DNA from: Betaproteobacteria bacterium
GTDB taxonomy: Bacteria > Pseudomonadota > Gammaproteobacteria > Burkholderiales > SG8-39
Direction: 5' to 3'
Length of the DNA: 11,987 bases
Assembly (NCBI GenBank): GCA_005888925.1
Contig: VBCP01000091.1
Location: 1 to 11,987 of the forward strand
Each line of letters starts with the position of its first letter. Position 1 is the first letter of the stretch. Below the pieces are notes generated by a model. It was given only the letters and a program-made list of their open reading frames with translations. It was not told where the DNA came from and searched no databases. A program made the position numbers and the translations under genes. Of this stretch, positions 6,754 through 11,987 are shown piece by piece.

Positions 6754-7833
6754 ATGCGCGCCAATCTTAGTTGGATTCTTCTCGCCGCCCCATTGCTGGT
6801 TCACGCCGCCGAGCCGCTCAAGCTGCAGCGCGCGCCGCTGCCGAATCCGCCGTGGCCGGCGGGCGACGAGCGCGGCATGGCGAACCAGATGGGCGCCGCC
6901 ACCTGGAACCGCTGCGCCTGGCACCTGACGCTGCCCGGCGCGCAGGCCTACGAGCTCTCGCAGATCCGCTCGAACACCATGCCGCTCTCGCCGTTCGCCG
7001 GGCCTTACGCGATGAAGGCGAAGCCCACCGCGGGCATCCCGATGACGGCGCAGGTGTTCAACATGGACTCGATCAACGAAGGCGCCGACCCCGGCCAGCA
7101 GGGCACGCAGTTCGACGCGCTCGGCCACTTCGGCGCGCTGCGCCAGCCCTGGGACGGCAAGACGGCGCTGCCGGCCGAGCAGGCGACGTACTACGGCGGG
7201 TTCGCGCAGCACGATGTGAAGCCGACCCCCGATTCGTCGCTGGCGCGCCTCGGCGTGGAAAAAGTGCCGCCGCTCATCACGAGCGCGGTGCTGCTCGATG
7301 CCAAGGCGTACGTCGGCAAGGGGCAGCCGATGAAGGCCGGAGAGCTGGTCACCGTCAAGCACATCGAGGAGATGCTGAAGGCGCAGGGCCTCGGGTTCCG
7401 CGGCATTCTGCCGGGCGACGTGGTGTACGTGCACACCGGCTGGGGCGACCACTGGCGCGACCCCGACACCGAGAAGTTCTATTACAGCAAGGCACCGGGC
7501 CTCGCTTACGAGGCCGCGCGTTATCTCGCCGACAAGCGCATTGTCGCCATCGGCCTCGACACGCCGTTCATCGATGCCGTCCCCGAGGGCATGCTCGAGG
7601 GCAAGGGCGCGCCCGCCGAAGGCACGCCGCCCGCGCTTCCGTTCGCGGTGCATCACCACATGCTGACGCAGGCCGGCATCCACCACGTCGAGAACGCGAA
7701 GCTCGACGAAATGGCGCGCGACCGCGTGTGGCTGTCGTGCACCATGATCCTGCCGCTGCGCGAAAAGGGTGCGGCCGGATCGCCGATCCGGCCGGTGGCG
7801 ATCGGCGCGCCTACACAAGCTGTAAGAAGATGA
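6754..7833 (+). CDS. Exported cyclase-family protein (kynurenine formamidase-like fold)
   Basis: Metal-dependent hydrolase of the cyclase family (PF04199 type), 359 residues, longer than the roughly 210-residue bacterial kynurenine formamidases but normal for the long subgroup. Residues 1-19 are a signal peptide (Arg-2, WILLAAPLLVHA), so it acts in the periplasm. The signature HxGTHxDxPxH appears as QQGTQFDALGH (115-125): Asp-121 and His-125 are kept, while the first two His positions are Gln, which I recall as common in long members (GTQ-D-GH). Other family landmarks: PGDVVYVHTGWGDHW (220-234), IGLDTPFID (266-274) and the VHHHMLTQAGIHHVEN segment (299-314). Substrate unknown. The ATG follows a pyrimidine tract with no Shine-Dalgarno, but the signal peptide supports this start. 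The 3' end overlaps the convergent MAPEG gene by 23 nt. Confidence 0.9.
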   Translation: MRANLSWILLAAPLLVHAAEPLKLQRAPLPNPPWPAGDERGMANQMGAATWNRCAWHLTLPGAQAYELSQIRSNTMPLSPFAGPYAMKAKPTAGIPMTAQVFNMDSINEGADPGQQGTQFDALGHFGALRQPWDGKTALPAEQATYYGGFAQHDVKPTPDSSLARLGVEKVPPLITSAVLLDAKAYVGKGQPMKAGELVTVKHIEEMLKAQGLGFRGILPGDVVYVHTGWGDHWRDPDTEKFYYSKAPGLAYEAARYLADKRIVAIGLDTPFIDAVPEGMLEGKGAPAEGTPPALPFAVHHHMLTQAGIHHVENAKLDEMARDRVWLSCTMILPLREKGAAGSPIRPVAIGAPTQAVRR

Positions 7834-8197
7834 GCGCCAGCCCGATCACGGAAACGAACCACACCGCCGTGCGCGCCCACGGGATGCCGGCGAGGTACAC
7901 CACGGCGTAGACCAGGCGCGCCCAGAAGAAAAGCTGGGCGCCAAGGAGCGTCATGGCGTTGCTCTTGCCGGCGAGCGCGGCGATCAGCACCAGCGCCGCG
8001 AACAGCACCAGGCTCTCGAGCATATTGTGGTGCGCGCGCGACGCGCGGCCCGCCCATCCGGTGCACGGCGCCAGTCCCTCGCGGTTGCCGGCGAGCAGCG
8101 GCAAGCCTACTTGCAGCGTGGCTCCGGTCACGGCGATCAGCATCTGCACGAACGCGAGCAGCACGGCCCACAGCAACAGCATCATCTCAGGTTTCAT
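7811..8197 (-). CDS. MAPEG-family membrane protein
   Basis: Small integral membrane protein of 128 residues, four helices (about 5-26, 60-76, 82-103, 108-127), as in the MAPEG family (membrane-associated proteins in eicosanoid and glutathione metabolism). The diagnostic loop RASRAHHNMLESLVLF (51-66) corresponds to the family's R-x-x-RAH-N-x-E-N glutathione-binding motif. Bacterial members are mostly uncharacterised; a glutathione-linked detoxification role is possible but not shown. The start is supported by GGGAGGGGG about 5-8 nt before the ATG on the minus strand. It overlaps the cyclase end by 23 nt, tail to tail. Confidence 0.92.
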   Translation of the reverse strand: MKPEMMLLLWAVLLAFVQMLIAVTGATLQVGLPLLAGNREGLAPCTGWAGRASRAHHNMLESLVLFAALVLIAALAGKSNAMTLLGAQLFFWARLVYAVVYLAGIPWARTAVWFVSVIGLALIFLQLV

Positions 8198-8246
8198 ATT
8201 TCCCCCTCCCAGGAAGAGGAAATAATTGTCGCCGATCGTCGACCTG

Positions 8247-8262
8247 TGTAGCTAGCGCTACA
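8247..8262. repeat. 16-bp perfect inverted repeat TGTAGC-TAGC-GCTACA
   Basis: Perfect dyad about 50 bp upstream of the MAPEG start. Its size and position suit a dimeric regulator site, but no protein is identified, and it may be chance. Confidence 0.4.
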
Positions 8263-8357
8263 GCACGAGCGCCAGCACGGCTCATTACAATCGACGAGTA
8301 GACTTCCGCCGAAAGGTGGCGCAACATCAGAAAACAGAGCAGTACCTGCAGGAAATT

Positions 8358-8375
8358 GCGGCGCGATCGCGCCGC
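8358..8375 (-). terminator. Terminator-like hairpin behind the hypothetical gene
   Basis: GCGGCGCGATCGCGCCGC is a perfect 18-bp palindrome giving a 7-bp G+C stem with a GATC loop. It lies about 28 bp past the stop of the minus-strand hypothetical gene. On that strand it is followed by AATTTCC, a weak T-run, so it is a plausible intrinsic terminator; on the plus strand no T-run follows. The core contains GCGATCGC. Confidence 0.4.
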
Positions 8376-8403
8376 TGAAGGAAAACTACCCTCCGAAGAA
8401 ACC

Positions 8404-8757
8404 CTAGCGCTGCCAGGCCGCCCGTCGGAATTGGCGCCGGCGCGACGTCACGGCCAGGCGCCGGCCGGCGAATTCGTGGATCTTCTCGCGGATCTCGCCG
8501 CGGATGTCCTCGGGCAGCGCAGTTGCAGCGTCGTCGAAGCGTGTCACCACGTCGTCAGGCGCCGGCGGCCCGTCGTGAAAAAATCCACGGCTTTTGTCCC
8601 AGACCAGCGCCCGGTCGCTCGAATCCACCCCGTAGCAGAGCTGGAACAGCGTCACCTCGTCGTCGGCCTGCCAGACGAACAGATCAAAGTAGTCGTCGTG
8701 GAACCAGCGCCGGCGTGCCGGCGGGTCGTCGGCGACCCCGTGGATTTCTTTCAGCAT
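8404..8757 (-). CDS. Conserved hypothetical protein
   Basis: 117-residue soluble protein of unknown function. It resembles a small proteobacterial family whose members begin MLKEI, contain RRRWF-x-D-x-YFDL-VW, and then FQLCY (here residues 25-42: FDLFVWQADDEVTLFQLC), followed by an acidic middle and a basic C-terminus (RRLAVTSRRRQFRR). No signal peptide, membrane helix or catalytic motif is visible. The ATG at 8757 is chosen because family-like sequence starts there and AAAGG lies about 6 nt upstream; the frame stays open to 9021, but that extension is not protein-like and runs antisense into the kinase gene. It is divergent from prkA with 187 bp between starts. Confidence 0.75.
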   Translation of the reverse strand: MLKEIHGVADDPPARRRWFHDDYFDLFVWQADDEVTLFQLCYGVDSSDRALVWDKSRGFFHDGPPAPDDVVTRFDDAATALPEDIRGEIREKIHEFAGRRLAVTSRRRQFRRAAWQR

Positions 8758-8944
8758 CTTGGGCCTTTGACCATGGGTATGCCGCGAGGGTTCTATGGTC
8801 GCTGTCAGGGAAAAGTTGTCAACGGGTCGCCACAGCGGTGACCGACGGACGGGGTCAACGCGTGGGCCGTCCGGCGCGTTCGGGGACAGAGGGATACGCA
8901 ATACATACAGGGTCAAATCTTGCTCTGACGAAGGAGTCTTAACC
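8758..8944 (+). promoter_or_regulatory. Upstream region of the prkA-yeaH operon
   Basis: 187 bp between divergent starts. The kinase ribosome-binding site AAGGAG (8931-8936) lies 8 nt before GTG 8945. GGTCGCC and GGTGACC (about 8825-8842) form an imperfect dyad. No clear sigma-70 hexamers or sigma-54 TGGCAC-N5-TTGC site is visible. In E. coli yeaGH responds to RpoS and nitrogen stress; nothing here shows the same control. The segment GGGTCAAATCTTGC near 8911-8924 looks like a scattered genomic repeat, unverified. Confidence 0.4.
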
Positions 8945-10835
8945 GTGAATACAGACACATCGATGAAACCGGCGACCCCCGAGCGGCATTCGGATTTTCT
9001 CAAATCGCTTGTCGAATTCACGAGGGATCATCGTGCCGCGCACTGGAGCGGCACGCTGTCGGAATTCCTCGAAGGCGTGTTCCGCGCCGACCCCAAGGGC
9101 ATCGTGCGCTCGAGCCACCAGTACACCTGGGACATGCTGCGCGCCAACGGTTTCGACGACGTCGGCGGCAAGTTCCGCAGTCAGCTTTTCGAGGACGAGC
9201 TCTTCGGAATCGACGACACGATCTCGCGTGTCGTCGATTACTTCAAGGCGGCGAGCGCCGGCTCCGAAGTCGGGCGCCGGCTGCTGCTCTTGCTCGGGCC
9301 GCCCTCCGGCGGCAAGTCGAGCATGGTGATCCTGCTCAAGCGCGGACTAGTCGCCGCTGCATCTCATCCCGCACACGCTGCGCCCGCAGTTCCGCCAGAC
9401 CTACGGCGTCGAGATCACGGGCGAGCTCTGCCCGTTCTGCGCGAGCCGCCTGCAGCACGAGCTCAACGGCGACTTCATGCAGATGCCGGTGCAGCGCGTC
9501 TTCATCTCGGAAGCCGGGCGCGTCGGCGTCGGCACGTACGCGCCGCACGATCCGACGACGGCGGATATCGCCGATCTCGTCGGCTCGGTCGATCTCTCCA
9601 AGGTGTCGGAGTTCGGCGACGAGGGCGATCCGCGCGCCTGGTCCTGGTCGGGCGCGGTGTTCGCGGCGAGCCGCGGGCTCCTCGAGATGATCGAGATCCT
9701 GAAGGTGAAGCGCGAATTCCTGTACCTGCTGCTGACGCTGACGCAGGAGAAGAACGTCAAGGTGTCGCGCTTCCCGCTGATCAGCCTGGACGAGACCATC
9801 GTCGCGCACACCAACTTCGCCGAGTTCCGCAAGTTCCTGCAGGAGCCGGAGAACGAGGCGCTGCTCGACCGCATGGTGATCATCCAGGTCCCCTACACGC
9901 TCGACTACAAGGAAGAGGCGCGCATCTACCGCAAGCTGTGCTCCTCGACGCAGGCGTTCCGCGAGGTGCACCTCGACCCGCACGCCCTGCATGTTGCTTC
10001 GGTGTTCGCGGTGCTGTCGCGTCTCGGCGAGGCCGAGGAGCGCGACGCCGACAACGTCAAGAAGGTGCGCCTCTACGCGGGCGAGGACGTCGAGGGCGTG
10101 GCGCCCGGCGACGCGGCGAAGATGCGCGCGAAGAACCCCGACGAAGGCCTCGCCGGCGTCTCGCCGCGCTTCGTGATCAACGCGCTCTCCAACGCCATCA
10201 TCCAGTCGGAGGCGAAGAGCCTCACCACGATGGACGTGCTGATCGCGATCAAGGATGCGATCGAGTCCGACGTGCGCATCGACGGCAAGAAAAAGAGGAA
10301 GTGGGTCGACTTCCTGGTCGCCGTGCGCAAGGACTTCTACAACCGCTGGGTCAAGGAAGACGTGCACAAGGCGCTGTTCGTCTCCTTCGAGCAGGAAGCG
10401 CAGCAGCTCCTGGACAAGTACCTCGACGAGGTCGAAGCGACGCTCGACAACCGCACGCTGCGCGATCCCATCACCAGCGAGGAGCGCAAGCCCGATGAGC
10501 GCTTCCTGCGCTCGGTGGAGGAGAAGATCCGCATCTCCGAGTCGGGCAAGCTCTCTTTCCGCCAGGAAGTGGTGCGCAAGGCGATGGGCGCCTACAAGCG
10601 CGGCGAGAAGTTCACGCTGGACAGCCACGCGCCGCTGCACGACGCGGTCGAGCAGTACCTCTTCGAGAGCCGGCGCGACGTGCTGCGGCTGGTCTCCTCG
10701 GCGGCGCGCCCGGACGACGAGACGCGCCAGAAGATCTCGGTGGTCGAGAAGCGCCTGGTCGACGAGTACGCCTACGACCCGCACAGCGCGCGCGAGGCGC
10801 TCAACTACGTGACCACCCTGCTGGCGCAGGAATAG
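8945..10835 (+). pseudogene. prkA: PrkA/YeaG-type serine protein kinase, frameshifted with internal deletion
   Basis: PrkA kinases carry an AAA-type N-terminal domain and a C-terminal kinase-like domain and act in stationary-phase and nitrogen-stress responses. The first 135 codons (GTG 8945 to 9349) are in one frame: HRAAHWSGTLSEFLEG, the SRVVDYFKAAS segment, and Walker A GPPSGGKSS (118-126), then ILLKRGL. The rest of the protein (from 9351) is in another frame, beginning SPLHLIPHTLRPQF and continuing through GELCPFC, RVFISEAG, DPRAWSWSG and RGLLEMIEILK to the stop at 10835. Family members have about 20-23 more residues between these parts, including the strand after Walker A. The two parts total about 629 codons against about 645-650 in relatives, so the change fits a deletion whose length is 2 mod 3 rather than a one-base slip. 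A TAG at 9348-9350 closes the second frame. It could be real inactivation or an assembly error. yeaH follows after 3 bp. Confidence 0.88.
9477..10835 (+). CDS. prkA: C-terminal fragment of PrkA kinase, as it would be called
   Basis: This is the part of the broken kinase that is intact from its first usable start codon (ATG 9477), 452 residues. Coding similarity actually extends back to 9351, but no ATG, GTG or TTG occurs there. It holds the end of the AAA domain and the whole PrkA C-terminal region: FPLISLDETIVAHTNFAEF, YTLDYKEEARIYRKL, SPRFVINALSNAI, WVDFLVAVRKDFYNRWVKED, FRQEVVRKAMGAYKRGEKF and a helical tail ending in LLAQE. Without the Walker A segment it could not bind nucleotide through the AAA domain. 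Codon use and family conservation are normal to the end, giving no sign of long-term decay. Confidence 0.75.
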   Translation: MQMPVQRVFISEAGRVGVGTYAPHDPTTADIADLVGSVDLSKVSEFGDEGDPRAWSWSGAVFAASRGLLEMIEILKVKREFLYLLLTLTQEKNVKVSRFPLISLDETIVAHTNFAEFRKFLQEPENEALLDRMVIIQVPYTLDYKEEARIYRKLCSSTQAFREVHLDPHALHVASVFAVLSRLGEAEERDADNVKKVRLYAGEDVEGVAPGDAAKMRAKNPDEGLAGVSPRFVINALSNAIIQSEAKSLTTMDVLIAIKDAIESDVRIDGKKKRKWVDFLVAVRKDFYNRWVKEDVHKALFVSFEQEAQQLLDKYLDEVEATLDNRTLRDPITSEERKPDERFLRSVEEKIRISESGKLSFRQEVVRKAMGAYKRGEKFTLDSHAPLHDAVEQYLFESRRDVLRLVSSAARPDDETRQKISVVEKRLVDEYAYDPHSAREALNYVTTLLAQE

Positions 10836-10838
10836 CGC

Positions 10839-11987
10839 GTGACGATCCGCCTGGCCGCCGAGACGCCCTGGTACGACCTCTTTTCGCGAGGCGCGCGCGA
10901 CTGGCTGCGCCACAACGAGAAGGTGCGCGACGCGGTCAAGGACACGCTGCCGGAGCTCCTCGCGAGCTCGGATCTCATGACCGGCCCCGGCAGCCGCACG
11001 GTGGCGGTGCCGGTCAAGTTCCTCGAGCACTCGCGGCTGCGGCTTGCCGACGCCGCCGTGCAGCAGGGCGCGGGCCAAGGGCGCGGCGAGCCCGGCGACG
11101 TGCTGCAGCCCGGACGCGAGGAAGGCAGCGAGCCGGGCCAGGCCGGCGGCACCGGCGACGGCGAGATCCGCTTCGTCGTCGAGTTGAAGCTCGACGAGAT
11201 CGTCGACTGGCTGTGGGAGGAGCTGAAGCTCCCGGAGCTCAAGCCCAAGCGCACCGCGACGATGGACCAGGCCGAATACATCCGCGAAGGCTGGGACAAG
11301 CGCGGCGCGCGCTCACGCCTGGACCGCAGGCGGACGATGAAAGAGGCGGTGAAGCGCCACGCGATTCAAGGAAATGGCGCCTCGGTCGTCGCCGAGGAGC
11401 CCATCTCGCTGGTCAACGACGACCTGCGCTTCCGCCAGCTCGTCAAGCGGCCCTCGCCGGCGACCAATGCCGCGGTGATCTTCGCGCTCGACGTCTCGGG
11501 CAGCATGGACGAGGCGCAGCGCCGCCTGGCGAAACAGTTCTTTTTCTTCGCGCTGCAGGGCATCCGCCGCCAGTACGCCAAGGTCGAGACCGTGTTCCTG
11601 GCGCACGCCGCGCAGGCCTGGGAGTTCGACGAGAGCCAGTTCTTCCAGGCGTCCTCGAGCGGCGGCACGGTGACTTCCAGCGTCGCGCGCCTCGCGCTCG
11701 ACGTGATGCAAACGCGCTACGACCCGAGCCGCTACAACGTCTACTTCTTCTACGCCTCCGACGGCGAGAACGCCGCCGAGGACCGCGACGAGGCGCGCGG
11801 CACGCTCGCCGAGATCGCCGAGCAGGTGAACTATAGCGGCTACTGCGAGACCGGCGGCGTCGCCACCTTCCGGCCGCGCGACACGCAGCTCGCCGAGATC
11901 TTCACCGAGCTCAAGGGCGCGGGGCTCGCGGTCGGCACCAGCCACCTCGCCTCGCAGGACGACGTGTGGGGAGCGATCCGCGAGTTC
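10839..11987 (+). CDS. yeaH: YeaH/YhbH family protein (DUF444, VWA-like), 3' end outside window
   Basis: Partner of the PrkA kinase in the conserved prkA-yeaH-spoVR stress operon; biochemical role unknown. 383 codons are visible of about 400-430, so little is missing. A GTG start follows the kinase stop after 3 nt, so translation is probably coupled. The N-terminal part (1-70) is followed by a Gly/Glu/Gln-rich low-complexity linker (about 74-108, with GAGQGRGEPG) typical of the family, then a conserved middle segment (ELKLDEIVDWLWEELKLPEL, KPKRTATMD). The VWA-like domain carries a MIDAS motif DVSGSM (D218, S220, S222), with a later SSSGGT and a FYASDGEN loop supplying the other metal ligands. 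The gene is intact as far as it runs, in contrast to the kinase before it. spoVR/ycgB is expected just beyond the edge. Confidence 0.93.
   Translation, partial: MTIRLAAETPWYDLFSRGARDWLRHNEKVRDAVKDTLPELLASSDLMTGPGSRTVAVPVKFLEHSRLRLADAAVQQGAGQGRGEPGDVLQPGREEGSEPGQAGGTGDGEIRFVVELKLDEIVDWLWEELKLPELKPKRTATMDQAEYIREGWDKRGARSRLDRRRTMKEAVKRHAIQGNGASVVAEEPISLVNDDLRFRQLVKRPSPATNAAVIFALDVSGSMDEAQRRLAKQFFFFALQGIRRQYAKVETVFLAHAAQAWEFDESQFFQASSSGGTVTSSVARLALDVMQTRYDPSRYNVYFFYASDGENAAEDRDEARGTLAEIAEQVNYSGYCETGGVATFRPRDTQLAEIFTELKGAGLAVGTSHLASQDDVWGAIREF

Larger units (their letters stand above)
8198..8403. other. Intergenic region, two palindromes, no gene seen
   Basis: A 206-bp gap upstream of the MAPEG gene and downstream of the hypothetical gene. 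It holds TGTAGC-TAGC-GCTACA (8247-8262, perfect 6-4-6), which could be an operator for the MAPEG gene, and an 18-bp perfect palindrome at 8358-8375. Base use is less GC-skewed than in the genes. No convincing small ORF or RNA gene was seen. Confidence 0.5.

Noticed and set aside
6643..7818. 391-residue open frame antisense to the cyclase
   Set aside because: The plus-strand cyclase has clear family motifs and a signal peptide; the antisense product is low-complexity Arg/His/Gly-rich.
8758..9021. N-terminal extension of the hypothetical protein to 9021
   Set aside because: It crosses the operon promoter region and the kinase start antisense, and family-like sequence only begins at MLKEI.
9341..9362. 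Programmed ribosomal frameshift in prkA
   Set aside because: No slippery heptamer or downstream structure is seen, and a frameshift alone would not supply the missing 20-odd residues.
9336..11078. 580-residue open frame antisense to prkA and yeaH
   Set aside because: It is a shadow of two well-supported genes, with His/Arg/Leu-rich composition typical of antisense high-G+C frames.
1..11987. CRISPR array, insertion sequence, phage or toxin-antitoxin module
   Set aside because: No regularly spaced repeats, transposase, integrase or paired small ORFs with family motifs were found on either strand.

Overview
The window is a gene-dense, high-G+C (roughly two thirds by eye) chromosomal segment. 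It looks like a Pseudomonadota bacterium, most likely a betaproteobacterium (Burkholderiales or an uncultured relative). The clues are the gene families: a MipA/OmpV-type outer-membrane barrel, a MAPEG protein, a MarR-GNAT fusion regulator, a large exported cyclase, and the prkA-yeaH stress pair. The lineage call is inference from family content, not from a marker gene. No rRNA, tRNA, CRISPR array, insertion sequence or phage gene was found.

Layout, left to right. (1) Minus-strand pair: a sugar-type ABC substrate-binding protein running off the left edge, preceded by an SDR oxidoreductase; probably the start of a carbohydrate uptake/catabolism operon. (2) Plus strand, divergent: a membrane diguanylate cyclase with an intact GGDEF site and an intact RxxD inhibitory site. 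It converges on (3) a minus-strand MarR-GNAT bifunctional regulator; two overlapping GC-rich palindromes lie at the meeting point. (4) A second SDR diverges from the MarR-GNAT gene. A TACTTG-N7-CAAGTA inverted repeat, a good MarR-type operator candidate, lies between them. (5) On the minus strand, a 440-residue outer-membrane barrel and then a signal-peptide-less ModA-like binding protein, whose end overlaps the SDR end. (6) An exported cyclase (plus) converging with a MAPEG membrane protein (minus). (7) A short conserved hypothetical (minus) with a terminator-like hairpin behind it. (8) A plus-strand stress operon: a PrkA/YeaG serine kinase broken by a frameshift, and yeaH (DUF444, VWA) running off the right edge. 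In relatives the third member is spoVR/ycgB, which would lie beyond the window.

The most notable feature is the prkA lesion. Just after the Walker A motif the reading frame changes, and about 20-23 residues expected of the family are absent, so the visible sequence cannot encode an intact kinase. Two other genes show similar small N-terminal losses: the left-edge binding protein lacks its first mature strand, and the ModA-like protein has clear coding sequence upstream of any usable start codon. Three such lesions in 12 kb may reflect a sequencing or assembly problem, or real decay; reads would decide. I see no convincing evidence for a previously undescribed multi-gene system. The remaining points of interest are local: the operator, the palindromes, probable leaderless starts and the double-sized barrel.
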